Origin: Roseovarius faecimaris
Lineage (GTDB): Bacteria; Pseudomonadota; Alphaproteobacteria; Rhodobacterales; Rhodobacteraceae
Assembly: GCF_009762325.1 (NCBI RefSeq)
Contig: NZ_CP034348.1
Coordinates: 2,734,501 to 2,798,500 of the forward strand
Reading direction: 5' to 3'
Length of the DNA stretch: 64,000 nucleotides
The notes under the pieces were generated by a model. The model saw nothing but the letters and a program-made list of their open reading frames with translations. It did not search any database and was not told the origin of the DNA. The translations under genes were made by a program, and so were the position numbers. Each line of letters starts with the position of its first letter. The first letter of the stretch is position 1. Positions 18,452-26,857 of the stretch are shown piece after piece.

Positions 18452-19305
18452 CAGCGCTTCCTCCCCATGATCGCGTCAAGATCGACCTTGCTCACACCAA
18501 ACAGCGCAAGCCCCCCGATAATGACGATCAGGATCATCGACAGGGCCGACCCCAGCGGCCAGTTCTGCCCGAAGGTAAAGGCCGTTTCGATGTCATCGGC
18601 AATCGCGATCACCGCCTGCCCGCCAAGGATCTTGGATTCCGCCAGCGCCCCGGCGGCCAGCACGAAGCTCAGCAACGATCCCACGACAATCCCCGGCGCG
18701 GCCAGCGGCACCTCGATCTGCCAGAGCACCTGCCAGCGCGTTGCGCCCAGATCATAGGCCGCCTGCCGCGTGTCGTCGGGCACCATCGCGATGCCCTGCG
18801 CCAACGGGAACAGCATGAAGGGCAGATACACATAGACCAGCCCGAAAATGATGATCCCGACGCCATATAGCGGGCTGTCAAATCCGACGCCTGTCCAGGC
18901 GCGGAAATGGCCCTCGATCAGCCCGCCCTTCATCAGGGTCAGCACCCAGCCGAACAGGCGAATGTTCTCAGAGACAAAAAGGCTCATCACCACGGCGATG
19001 GTCAGCACCAGCGTGAACCGGCCAAAGACCTTGGCCATGCCATAGGCCAGGGGCCAGCTGATCAGCAGCAAGATGGCGGTGGAGGCCAGCGCCATCCCCA
19101 GCGACCACAGAAGCGACTTGTAATAGCCCTGCTTGAAAAACACCGAATAGGCCGAGAAATCCGGCATATTGGCCAGCGAAAACACCTTGGCCGGCATGAT
19201 CGAGAACAGCGCCACCACCGCCATCGGCGCCAGAAACGAGGCGATCAGCACCACCGCCAGCGGCAGCGAGGAAAGAAAGCCGAGCTTGCGGTCCAGCGTG
19301 TTCAT
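18451..19305 (-). CDS. Polyamine-type ABC transporter permease (PotB-like)
   Basis: The protein has 284 residues with an N-terminal membrane segment (SLPLAVVLIASFLAPMAVVALFS) and the permease cytoplasmic loop QAAYDLGATRWQVLWQIEVPLAAPGI. It pairs with the PotC-like permease and overlaps the ATPase gene by 4 bases. No residue seen here allows substrate assignment beyond the polyamine/opine class. Confidence 0.9.
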   Translation of the reverse strand: MNTLDRKLGFLSSLPLAVVLIASFLAPMAVVALFSIMPAKVFSLANMPDFSAYSVFFKQGYYKSLLWSLGMALASTAILLLISWPLAYGMAKVFGRFTLVLTIAVVMSLFVSENIRLFGWVLTLMKGGLIEGHFRAWTGVGFDSPLYGVGIIIFGLVYVYLPFMLFPLAQGIAMVPDDTRQAAYDLGATRWQVLWQIEVPLAAPGIVVGSLLSFVLAAGALAESKILGGQAVIAIADDIETAFTFGQNWPLGSALSMILIVIIGGLALFGVSKVDLDAIMGRKR

Positions 19306-20375
19306 GCCGCATCCCCGATGAAATGGGTGACATCCGCGTTGAAACCGACGGCGACCGTATCGCCTTCATGCGCGTTCAGCCGGTCTTCGCGCAGCTTTTC
19401 AACCGTGACCATCCCCGAGGGGGTCTCAAGCTCGTACTGAATGCGCGATCCCAGCGCATATTCGCCATGCAGCTTGCCCGACAGGGTGAAGTCATAGTTT
19501 TCACCGGGGGCGGCAAAGCGCACATATTCAGGCCGGACCATCAACAGGCCATGTTGCCCCTGCGCCAGCGCATCCAGCCGGGTCCCCTCCCGGATCGTCA
19601 GGATATCGCTCGACAGCGCCCCAGACCCATCCGCGCTGAGTTCAAACAGGTTCACCTCGCCCATGAATTCAGCCACGAAGCGGCTGACAGGACGGCCATA
19701 GATTTCGTCCGCCACCGCGATCTGCTCGAACCGGCCATCCTTCATGATGGCGATCCGGTCCGACATCACCATCGCCTCTTCCAGCGAATGGGTGATGTAG
19801 ACAAAGGTCTTGCCGGTGCGGGCGTGCAGGTCCTTCAGCTCCTTCTCCAGCGTCTTGCGCAGGCGGTAATCGAGCGCGGAAAGCGGCTCGTCGAAGAACA
19901 GGATTTCAGGATCAAACGCCAGCGCGCGGGCCAGCGCCACGCGCTGCCGCTCCCCGCCGGAACATTGCGAGATGCGTTTGTCATAATAGTCCCTCGGCAG
20001 GCGCAGCAGGTCCAGCAACTCCAGCGCCCGGGTCCGCCGCGCCGAGGGGTCTTCCTTGCGCAGCTTCAGGGGAAATTCGATATTCTGCCCAACCGACATA
20101 TGCGGAAACAGGGCCAGCGACTGAAACACCATGCAGGTGGGCCGCAGGTTGGCCGGGGTCTGGTCGATCCGGTCGCCATTCAGAAGAATCTGGCCCGACG
20201 TGACGTCGTCCATGCCCACAAGCAGACGGATCAGCGTGGATTTGCCGCTGCCCGACGGCCCCACGATGGTAAAAAACTCGCCTTCGTTGATCTCCAGATC
20301 AATATTGTCCAGAGCGGTGAAATCGCCGAATTTCTTGACGATCGACTGAAGGCGCAAAAGGGCCTGTCCTGACAT
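19302..20375 (-). CDS. ABC transporter ATP-binding protein (PotA-like)
   Basis: This is a nucleotide-binding protein of about 357 residues. Walker A is GPSGSGKSTL, the signature CSGGERQRVALARAL, Walker B EILFFDEPLSALD and the H-loop ITHSLEEAM. A C-terminal TOBE-type domain (about residues 270-350) fits the PotA/MalK class. ATG codons at 20375 and 20381 are both possible starts, and a TTG at 20387 extends the frame. I chose 20375 because it directly precedes the conserved beginning. A strong hairpin separates it from the binding-protein gene. Confidence 0.92.
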   Translation of the reverse strand: MSGQALLRLQSIVKKFGDFTALDNIDLEINEGEFFTIVGPSGSGKSTLIRLLVGMDDVTSGQILLNGDRIDQTPANLRPTCMVFQSLALFPHMSVGQNIEFPLKLRKEDPSARRTRALELLDLLRLPRDYYDKRISQCSGGERQRVALARALAFDPEILFFDEPLSALDYRLRKTLEKELKDLHARTGKTFVYITHSLEEAMVMSDRIAIMKDGRFEQIAVADEIYGRPVSRFVAEFMGEVNLFELSADGSGALSSDILTIREGTRLDALAQGQHGLLMVRPEYVRFAAPGENYDFTLSGKLHGEYALGSRIQYELETPSGMVTVEKLREDRLNAHEGDTVAVGFNADVTHFIGDAA

Positions 20376-20411
20376 TCCCATCCCCAATGGCTTGAAGGTC
20401 TTTGTGGGACA

Positions 20412-20437
20412 GCCCCGGGCGCATTACCGCCCGGGGC
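20412..20437. terminator. Intercistronic hairpin after the solute-binding-protein gene
   Basis: A perfect 10-base GC stem (GCCCCGGGCG) with a 6-base loop lies between the binding-protein stop and the ATPase start, without a T-run. Hairpins at this place commonly protect the upstream mRNA segment so that the binding protein is made in excess. That role is inferred here. Confidence 0.7.
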
Positions 20438-20445
20438 CATCGGTC

Positions 20446-21582
20446 TTACGAACGACGCGCTTGCGTATAGATGTCGATCAGCGTGTCGTAGGAGGCGACC
20501 ACCTGATAATCGAGCGAGCGGGCCATTTCCTCGGCCAGGCTGTCCATCTGGATGGCATCAAGCTCTTCAGAGTCGAACTTGCTCATCACGGCATCAGTGC
20601 CCATCTGCGTCACCGGGTTATAGGTGCCTTCGGTAAAGGCCACCGCCTTGGAAATTTCCGGATCCTGCACGAATTCCAGGAAATCCTCGGCCAGGCTGCT
20701 GGGATCGGGGTTGTTCACGACCGATGTCAGCTCGACCCAGACAACACCGCCCTTGCCGTCAACCGGCCCGGAATTGGGCGTGATGCCGCGCACATTCGTC
20801 GCCCCATCATAGCGTGCGGGCGACGCGGTGTAGGTGCCGCCGGTGAAATAGGCGTCGATCTCGCCATTGATCAGCGCGGTGTTCATCGCCACCAGATCGT
20901 CCGTCAGCAGTTTCGCCCCGCCAAAGATCGCGTTTGCGGTTTCGGTGAACTTGCCAATGTCGTCGCCCTCAACCGGCGCGAACGGGTTCAGCCCGGCGGT
21001 CAGGCACATGTGAATGACGTTCCAGTTGTCATAGGTCAGCACGCCAAACCGGTCCTTCATCGCCGGATCAAGGAACAGGTTCCAGCCCTGATCCTCGGCC
21101 ATCTCGCGGCTGATCACGTCGGTGTTCACCACAAAGCTGAAGGGCCCATAGCGCTGCGGCATCCCGATCAGCTCGCCATCATCCGCAAAGGACAGCGGGT
21201 AATTCGCGAACTCCGGCAGCATCTTGTCGAAATAGGGCATGAACCGCTCTTTGTTCAGCGGCTTGATCAGCCCCTCGGGATACAGCTGATCGCGCGCCCA
21301 GGGCTGGTTCACGTTGATCAGATCCCAAACCGAGGTCTCGCCCGCGCGCAGCTTGTTGATCATGTCGGGATCGGACGTGCCGCTTTCGGCGCGCACGGTC
21401 GCGTCGGGATTGGCGCTCCGGAAGGGGCCAAGCACCTCGTCCGAGTTATAGCCTTCCCAGCACAGGATGTTCATCCGGTCCGCCCGCATCGCAAAGGCGG
21501 GGCTCAGCGGTCCTGCGGCAGCCAGACCCGCGAGCGCTGCGGTGCGGCCGACAAATTGCCGTCTGTTCAGTCTTGAAGTCAT
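20446..21582 (-). CDS. Extracellular solute-binding protein, polyamine (PotD-like) class, Tat-exported
   Basis: The protein has 378 residues. The twin-arginine leader is RLNRRQFVGRTAALAGLAA, with an Ala-rich cleavage region ending AFA. The mature domain starts MNILCWEGYNSDEVLGPF, typical of the spermidine/putrescine-binding family. It is followed in the operon by the ATPase and two permeases, and preceded by the shell genes. Its presence inside the BMC operon suggests it captures the compound processed in the compartment. The ligand is unknown. Confidence 0.9.
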   Translation of the reverse strand: MTSRLNRRQFVGRTAALAGLAAAGPLSPAFAMRADRMNILCWEGYNSDEVLGPFRSANPDATVRAESGTSDPDMINKLRAGETSVWDLINVNQPWARDQLYPEGLIKPLNKERFMPYFDKMLPEFANYPLSFADDGELIGMPQRYGPFSFVVNTDVISREMAEDQGWNLFLDPAMKDRFGVLTYDNWNVIHMCLTAGLNPFAPVEGDDIGKFTETANAIFGGAKLLTDDLVAMNTALINGEIDAYFTGGTYTASPARYDGATNVRGITPNSGPVDGKGGVVWVELTSVVNNPDPSSLAEDFLEFVQDPEISKAVAFTEGTYNPVTQMGTDAVMSKFDSEELDAIQMDSLAEEMARSLDYQVVASYDTLIDIYTQARRS

Positions 21583-21638
21583 TTTCTTTCTCCTGTCGGT
21601 TTCGCGGGGGATGGACCCCCTTGGTTATTGCGCCCTGT

Positions 21639-22268
21639 TCAGGCAGAGCGGCCTTTGATTTTGCTCAAGGTTTCGGTGATCCTGTCCCTCGCGATTTCCA
21701 TGTCCTTCACCGTCCCGGACATGAAAATCCGCCCCGACGCGCCCATCATCTGCACATCGTTGATCGTCGCGTTGGGGGCGGCTTTCTCCGCCTCGTTCGC
21801 CGCGACGCAGGCAAAGAGCGCGGGGGTCATCTCATAGATGAGCAACGCGACACCGGGCACCAGGATCGACCCGTCGCGCGACCGGTTCAGAATGATCGCA
21901 TGCTGATCCGAGAGGTCCTCGATAATGTCGTGAAACAGGATCTTCGGGGCAAGCTGGTCGCTGGGTTTCGCCTTGATCCCCTTCAGGATCGCCTGCCCCG
22001 CCGCATCCAGATCGGCCATGTCGTCGGCATGCAGCTCCAGCAGGCCAAACTGGCGCTCTGTAAACAGGATGCCCGGCTCCATGTCCGGCGCCACCTTGAG
22101 CGCCAGATCGGTGATCCGGTGGATCGAGAGCGCCGGCGCCACCTCGATGATCAGCGAATTCTGGCCCCGGAACGGCGGATAGGCCCGCGCACGGGTGGGC
22201 GAGGACAGCCAGGCCGCGAATTGCGGCTGCAGATCCTCGATCGGCAGATAGACCCTCAGTTCCGTCAT
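21639..22268 (-). CDS. Tandem-domain BMC-T shell protein (copy 1)
   Basis: BMC-T proteins are two fused BMC domains that form pseudohexameric trimers in the shell facets. This one has 209 residues from the ATG at 22268, chosen because MTELRVYLPIEDLQPQ aligns with the start of the second BMC-T (MTDLRASIFIDQLQPQ). A GTG six codons earlier is an alternative. Conserved blocks include EPGILFTERQFGLLELHADD and FACVAANEAEKAAP. By sequence feel it belongs to the stacking, gated-pore type known from Haliangium and RMM shells. It lies 34 bases after the BMC-H stop. Confidence 0.88.
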   Translation of the reverse strand: MTELRVYLPIEDLQPQFAAWLSSPTRARAYPPFRGQNSLIIEVAPALSIHRITDLALKVAPDMEPGILFTERQFGLLELHADDMADLDAAGQAILKGIKAKPSDQLAPKILFHDIIEDLSDQHAIILNRSRDGSILVPGVALLIYEMTPALFACVAANEAEKAAPNATINDVQMMGASGRIFMSGTVKDMEIARDRITETLSKIKGRSA

Positions 22269-22302
22269 GTCCGGTGCAACCCCCACCTGCTTGCGGACCG
22301 CA

Positions 22303-22587
22303 TCACTTTACAGCAGCCGCCGAAAAATGCTTGCCCAAATCGGCATGCGGGCGCGGAATAACGTGCACGGCCGTCACTTCGCCTATTTGTGAGGCAGCTT
22401 CCGCCCCCGCTTCGGTCGCGGCCTTGACCGCGCCCACATCGCCTTTGACGATGACCGAGACCAGCCCGCCGCCAACTTCGTTGCGCGCGACGATCTCGAC
22501 ATTGGCCGCCTTCACCATCGCGTCCGCGGCGGAAAGGGCAGGCACATAACCCTTGGTTTCGATCATTCCGATTGCTTGGTTAGCCAT
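22303..22587 (-). CDS. BMC-H hexameric shell protein
   Basis: This is a single BMC domain of 94 residues, opening [29 protein letters not shown], with the pore-side region [14 protein letters not shown] and the end AVHVIPRPH. These are hallmarks of PduA/EutM/CsoS1-type hexamers that tile the shell. It is the only BMC-H gene in the window, so it is presumably the main shell component, with further copies elsewhere possible. It is flanked by BMC-P and BMC-T genes in one operon. Confidence 0.96.
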   Translation of the reverse strand: MANQAIGMIETKGYVPALSAADAMVKAANVEIVARNEVGGGLVSVIVKGDVGAVKAATEAGAEAASQIGEVTAVHVIPRPHADLGKHFSAAAVK

Positions 22588-22606
22588 GAGTTTTATCCTT
22601 CATGAG

Positions 22607-22867
22607 TTATTTTCGGGATTTCGTTGGTGTTTCTTCATCGATGGAACCGATGATCAGTGCGTCGATGGGTGCGGTCTTGCCTGTAAAATAGGCAGCCGCG
22701 ACCGACCCTTGGGTGATCAGAACCGCCTCGCCGGTATTGCAGCCCAACGGATCGTAGGCCACGAGATGCCCACCGCCATCGGTTTCCACCTCGAGCAACG
22801 CACCGCCAGGCACCGAATCCACCCGGCGCGAGGACCAGATCTTGCCGATGACTCGACCCTTAATCAT
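22607..22867 (-). CDS. BMC-P pentameric vertex protein (EutN/CcmL family)
   Basis: The protein has 86 residues. The N-terminal MIKGRVIGKIWSSRRVDSVPG, the middle YDPLGCNTGEAVLITQGSVA and the terminal APIDALIIGSID are characteristic of the EutN/CcmL pentamers that close shell vertices. The start overlaps the stop of the 141-residue unknown by 4 bases. Confidence 0.95.
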   Translation of the reverse strand: MIKGRVIGKIWSSRRVDSVPGGALLEVETDGGGHLVAYDPLGCNTGEAVLITQGSVAAAYFTGKTAPIDALIIGSIDEETPTKSRK

Positions 22868-23289
22868 GTCTCACTCCTTTCGATCCGTATGCCCCTGCGC
22901 CGCGCTTCGTCGCGCGCCAGAGGGGTCAGCCGGGATGTTTTGCCCAATCTGAGCGTCCGCGTACCGCCGGTCAGCGCGGCGATGTCGCGCTCGGTCACGA
23001 GCGGTTTGTCCAGAACGTCCGGCGCCTGCCGCGCGGGGGCCGTCACGATCGGGCCGCCCACCGGCCTGTAGGCCTCCAACTCGAAGCTGATCTCGCCGCG
23101 CGCCACCCGCGCCGCAAAACCGGGATCCGACGCACGGGCAACCAGATCCTGGGCAAATCGCGTCAGATCCGCGCCCGACGTGATGCGCACCCGCTCGCAG
23201 CTTGGCACATTCGCGGCTGGATTTTCCCGGCTGAGCGCAGCGATTTCCTCGCGCAGGATTGCGCGTATTTCGTCCCGTAGGCCCGACAT
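22864..23289 (-). CDS. 141-residue BMC-associated protein with a predicted encapsulation helix
   Basis: I do not recognise an established enzyme. The N-terminus (LRDEIRAILREEIAALS, residues 4-20) is a short amphipathic helix like an encapsulation peptide. It resembles the C-terminal helix of the neighbouring aldehyde dehydrogenase (RDELRRLILEELRSL). The C-terminal segment KPLVTERDIAAL...SRLTPLARDEARRRG is reminiscent of a motif found in several BMC accessory proteins (EutQ/EutT N-terminal-like ITE...LTPxAR). It overlaps both neighbours by a few bases, in the middle of the shell genes. It is a likely cargo or scaffold protein. The function is open. Confidence 0.75.
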   Translation of the reverse strand: MSGLRDEIRAILREEIAALSRENPAANVPSCERVRITSGADLTRFAQDLVARASDPGFAARVARGEISFELEAYRPVGGPIVTAPARQAPDVLDKPLVTERDIAALTGGTRTLRLGKTSRLTPLARDEARRRGIRIERSET

Positions 23290-23900
23290 TACACAGCCCC
23301 TGCATCACGAAGCGCGCTTTCAGCCGCGTTTCTGGCATTGCGCACATCGGCCTCGGTCCCGGCCAGATAAAGCCGTCCGTTGGCGCCGATCATGCGCATG
23401 TCGATCAGTTTCACATCCGCCTCTTTTTCCGCCTCGTTGCAGGCCAGAATGGCATAGGCGGCGGACTGGCATTCCAGCAGATAGATGCTGTCGCCGCCCA
23501 GAACCATCGAACCGAGCTTGTTTCGGTTCATCAGGAACGCGTGCTGGTCATCCACATTGGTCACAAGCTTGGAGGCAAGGATCTTTGGCGGCGCGACATC
23601 GTCCATTGTCTTGCCCAGGGCTTCGAGAATGGCCTGAGCACCGGAATGCACCTCCGCCGTCGAATGGGAATGAAACTGAAGCGTTCCGAACTGGCGCTCC
23701 ACCACCAGAAGACCGGCGCGCACATCGGCGCTCTTGAGCACGATATCGGTCAGCGCCTCCACATCGAGGCCCGGTGCGATCTCGACGATCTGCGCGGCCA
23801 TGCGCAGGCGCGGCAACGTTCCCCGCATCCAGGTCGCGATATAGGCCAGGGTCTGCGGCTGAAGCTGGTCGATAAAGATCGACGCCCGAAGATCCGTCAT
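23289..23900 (-). CDS. Tandem-domain BMC-T shell protein (copy 2)
   Basis: The protein has 203 residues and is a paralogue of the BMC-T at 21639-22268. Shared pattern elements are DQLQPQTLAYIATWM, AGLLVVERQFGTLQFHSHS, and YAILACNEAEKEADVKLID. The short insertion VTNVDDQHAFLMNRNKLGSM lies between the two BMC domains. Two different BMC-T subunits per locus are also found in RMM-like and Haliangium shells. The stop overlaps the start of the 141-residue gene by one base. Its start lies at the aldehyde dehydrogenase stop. Confidence 0.88.
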   Translation of the reverse strand: MTDLRASIFIDQLQPQTLAYIATWMRGTLPRLRMAAQIVEIAPGLDVEALTDIVLKSADVRAGLLVVERQFGTLQFHSHSTAEVHSGAQAILEALGKTMDDVAPPKILASKLVTNVDDQHAFLMNRNKLGSMVLGGDSIYLLECQSAAYAILACNEAEKEADVKLIDMRMIGANGRLYLAGTEADVRNARNAAESALRDAGAV

Positions 23901-25438
23901 CAGACTTCTCCTTTCAGGCTGCGCAGCTCTTCCAGGATCAGACGCCGCAATTCATCGCGGGTGACATCGCCGGTGCCGCCTGTTTGCGGCGGCGGCGCCT
24001 GGACCTGCGTGGGCGTAGAGGGACGGTCCGACGACACCCGACTCAGGTCGACCCCGGCAAGATCGGCGGGCGCCTCCTTGGCATAGGCAATGCGCGTCCA
24101 GTGCACGAGGTGCTGCGGCCCCACATTTTCGCCAATCGACGACCGGCCCGCAAAGCCGGTGCCGATAGTGAAGGTCGGCGGCAGATGGGTCTCGAACCCC
24201 GCCGCGCCTTGCGAACAGGGCGCATTGACCACCACACGATACACCGGCATGTCCTGCGAGAACTCCACCAGGCGCGTACTGTCCTCGCCATGAAACGCTG
24301 CGGAATGGCCCGCGCCCCGGCGGGTCGTGTGCTTGGCGAAGGTCACCGCCTGTTCGAAATCCACCGCCGCCGTCAGGGTCAGCACCGGACAGAGTTTTTC
24401 ACGGAACAGCAAATCGTCCTGTCCCGGCGTCGCAACGACGGGGACAAGCACCTTGGTGGAGGGGCTGACGCGAATGCCCGCCCGCTCGGCGATCCACTGC
24501 GCGCTCTTGCCGATCGCCTCCAGGGTAAAGCCATCGCCGCCAAACAGGTATTCGCGCAGCCGGTCGGTATCGGCCTCGTTGCACACATGCGCCCCGGCCG
24601 AGCGCAGCGCGCGCTCCATGTTGCCCCGGTTCGACTCCAGCGTGACGACGACGCTTTCATTGGTGCACAGCACCGAATTGTCAAAGCTCTTGCTCTCCAC
24701 CAGGCATTTGGCCGCCGCATCCACCCGGGCCGACGGATCGACATAGGCCACCGCGTTGCCGGGCCCGACACCCAATGCCGGGTTGCCCGAGGAATAGGCC
24801 GCCCGCACCATCGCGGTGCCGCCGGTTGCGATGATCACATTGATCCGGTCCGACGACATGATGTCCTGCACCAGCGGGATCGACGGTTCCTCAACGCATT
24901 GGATCAGCCCCGAGGGCGCGCCCGCCGCCTCGGCCGCCGCCGCCAGATGTTGCGCCGCCTGCGCCGACACCTTCTTGGCCGCCGGATGCGGGCTGATCAC
25001 GATGGCATTGCGGCTCAGCACCGCCAGCATGGCCTTGTAATATACGGTCGCCACCGGGTTGGTCGCCGGGGCCAGCGCGAACACCACACCGGCGGGCTTG
25101 GGCAGCTCGATGATCTTGCGCGCCGCGTCGATGCGCGGCGTCACCAGGTCCATATCGCGGTAGTAATCCAGCAGCTCATGGGTGCAGAGCCGGTTTTTCA
25201 GCGCCTTGTGCTCAACCACGCCATAGCCGGTTTCACTCACCGCCAGATCGGCGAACTCGCCCGCCCGGTCATACCCGGCCTTCGCCACCGCCTCGGCAAT
25301 GGCCAGCACCGCCTCGCGGCTGAAACTCTTGTAATACCGCGCGGCCCAGGCGGCACGGCCCACCTTCATCCGGGCGCTCGACAGGGCCCGGTCGGGCACC
25401 GCAAGGCGCGGCGCGTCAAATGTCATATGTTCGCTCAT
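23900..25438 (-). CDS. CoA-acylating aldehyde dehydrogenase with C-terminal encapsulation peptide (PduP/EutE-like)
   Basis: The protein has 512 residues. The enzyme oxidises an aldehyde to its acyl-CoA using NAD and CoA. Visible are the cofactor region IIATGGTAMVRAAYSSGNPALGVGPGN and the catalytic Cys in SFDNSVLCTNESVVV. After a flexible linker (residues 470-490, Pro/Gln/Thr-rich), the last 21 residues form the amphipathic helix RDELRRLILEELRSL, a typical encapsulation peptide. The C-terminal position is known for some BMC aldehyde dehydrogenases, whereas PduP carries it at the N-terminus. It is the common end point of the kinase/lyase and dehydratase routes proposed for this locus. Confidence 0.93.
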   Translation of the reverse strand: MSEHMTFDAPRLAVPDRALSSARMKVGRAAWAARYYKSFSREAVLAIAEAVAKAGYDRAGEFADLAVSETGYGVVEHKALKNRLCTHELLDYYRDMDLVTPRIDAARKIIELPKPAGVVFALAPATNPVATVYYKAMLAVLSRNAIVISPHPAAKKVSAQAAQHLAAAAEAAGAPSGLIQCVEEPSIPLVQDIMSSDRINVIIATGGTAMVRAAYSSGNPALGVGPGNAVAYVDPSARVDAAAKCLVESKSFDNSVLCTNESVVVTLESNRGNMERALRSAGAHVCNEADTDRLREYLFGGDGFTLEAIGKSAQWIAERAGIRVSPSTKVLVPVVATPGQDDLLFREKLCPVLTLTAAVDFEQAVTFAKHTTRRGAGHSAAFHGEDSTRLVEFSQDMPVYRVVVNAPCSQGAAGFETHLPPTFTIGTGFAGRSSIGENVGPQHLVHWTRIAYAKEAPADLAGVDLSRVSSDRPSTPTQVQAPPPQTGGTGDVTRDELRRLILEELRSLKGEV

Positions 25439-26715
25439 GCTGCCCGCCGCCCCGATTTGAGAAGTTGACGGGCGCGCGGCATGGCGGCGTCAAACCGGTC
25501 CATGATCTCCTGGCAGGTATCCACATCCAGAACCACGCCCGGCTTGAATTGCAGCACCCGCTTGTCGAGCGACGAGAAGATCGCCCAGACGCCGTTTTCA
25601 TACAGCGCCCGCGATACCGCCACGGCCCCTTCGGGATGGTCGAACTCCAGCCCCAGCACCACGCCCCGCTGGCGCACGCCGACGAAAATGTCGGAATGCC
25701 GGGCCATCATCTCCTGCATGCTCCGGGCGAAATACTCGGCCACGAAATGCACGTTCGAAATCACCTCGGGCCGTTGCAGCATCTCCATCACGTGATGGCC
25801 CACCAGACAGCCCAGCTCGGCCCCGCCCGAGGTCGAGATATGCGCCGCCCCGTCCTCGACCAGCCATTGACCGCATTCTTCCGTCACCAGGCAGGCGCTG
25901 ATCGGATAGATACCGCCGCCCAGCCCCTTGCCGCACACAAAGATATCCGGCTGCAGCCCATAGCCCTGCCAGCCCCACATCACCCCGGTGCGCATCAGCC
26001 CGGTCTGCACCTCGTCCGAGATGAACTTGGCCCCGTATTTGTGGCACAGATCCTGACAGGTCTTCAGATACCCCTCCTCCGGCATGGGAAAACCATAGGT
26101 GGCCGGGATCGTCTCGATGATAAAGGCCGCAACGTCGCCGCCCTTCAGCACCTGCTCCAGCGCATCTGCGTCATTGAACGGCACCTGCACGAACTCATCC
26201 GGCTTGTCGGCCAGGAAGATCTTGGAAAACCGCTCGTCCCCGGTGGCGACCGACAGGCCCGAATGGCCGTGATAACCCTTGATGATCGACACGATCTTCT
26301 TGCGCTTGGTGGCATAACGCGCGGTCTTCAGCGCAATCTCCACCGCCTCCGCTCCGCCAGCGCCGAAAATGGCGTATTTCGTGTGCGGCGCGGTTTTGAC
26401 CAGCTGCTCGGCAAAGGCCGCGCGGGCCACGGACGGGAACCAGTGATTGCCCATGTCAAAATAATCGAGGCCGGATTTCAGCACGTCGACAAGCTCGGGA
26501 TGACGGTGGCCGAAATTGTAGGTGCCGCCGTTCAGATGCAGATCGATCAGCCGCTTGCCGGACATGTCATAGAGGAAATACCCCTCGCGCCGGTCAATCA
26601 CCATCGGCGTACCGGCCTCGGTCCAGAAACTGACCTTGCCGGGGTTCCAGTATTCCGCCGCCTTCTGCATCAGCGACTCTTTCGAGTCGAAGGAAAAGTA
26701 ACCGTAGTTGAACAC
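25435..26715 (-). CDS. Class III PLP-dependent aminotransferase / phospho-lyase, first gene of the BMC operon
   Basis: The protein has 426 residues, with a GTG start at 26715 preceded by AAAGGGG. The PLP-binding lysine is in DIFVCGKGLGGGIYPIS. The Asp that contacts the pyridine nitrogen is in KFISDEVQTGLMRTG. Related class III enzymes in RMM loci are proposed to eliminate phosphate and ammonia from an O-phosphorylated amino alcohol, giving an aldehyde. Ordinary transamination is the alternative. The first position in the operon and the 4-base overlap with the aldehyde dehydrogenase argue for direct substrate hand-over. Confidence 0.9.
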   Translation of the reverse strand: MFNYGYFSFDSKESLMQKAAEYWNPGKVSFWTEAGTPMVIDRREGYFLYDMSGKRLIDLHLNGGTYNFGHRHPELVDVLKSGLDYFDMGNHWFPSVARAAFAEQLVKTAPHTKYAIFGAGGAEAVEIALKTARYATKRKKIVSIIKGYHGHSGLSVATGDERFSKIFLADKPDEFVQVPFNDADALEQVLKGGDVAAFIIETIPATYGFPMPEEGYLKTCQDLCHKYGAKFISDEVQTGLMRTGVMWGWQGYGLQPDIFVCGKGLGGGIYPISACLVTEECGQWLVEDGAAHISTSGGAELGCLVGHHVMEMLQRPEVISNVHFVAEYFARSMQEMMARHSDIFVGVRQRGVVLGLEFDHPEGAVAVSRALYENGVWAIFSSLDKRVLQFKPGVVLDVDTCQEIMDRFDAAMPRARQLLKSGRRAA

Positions 26716-26768
26716 GTGATTCCCCTTTGAAGCTGTTTAAATGCTACTCCATAATTTTTGCCTTACAA

Positions 26769-26811
26769 CATTTTTTGTGGGACTTCGGGCAATTTTTTGT
26801 CGGAACTTCCG
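26769..26811. promoter_or_regulatory. Tandem direct repeat in the BMC / deoR divergent promoter
   Basis: Two imperfect copies of a CA-TTTTTTGT-GGACTTC pattern (26769-26789 and 26790-26811) lie head to tail, 21 bases apart, about two helical turns. They sit in the 142-base AT-rich gap between the operon start at 26715 and the DeoR gene at 26858. DeoR-type repressors often bind such repeats. They are a candidate operator for both directions. Confidence 0.55.
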
Positions 26812-26857
26812 CTAAAATGGGTATACTTCCCAAAAAAGAGGCAACTCGAAAACGAAA

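Noticed and set aside
15890..18757. 955-residue plus-strand open frame
   Set aside because: It runs antisense across the kinase, SDR and permease genes, all of which have clear motifs. The translation is Arg/His-rich and without recognisable domains.
21606..21620. GGGGG-atgga-CCCCC hairpin between BMC-T copy 1 and the binding-protein gene considered as a terminator
   Set aside because: The stem is only 5 bases and has no T-run. Downstream genes clearly belong to the same operon.
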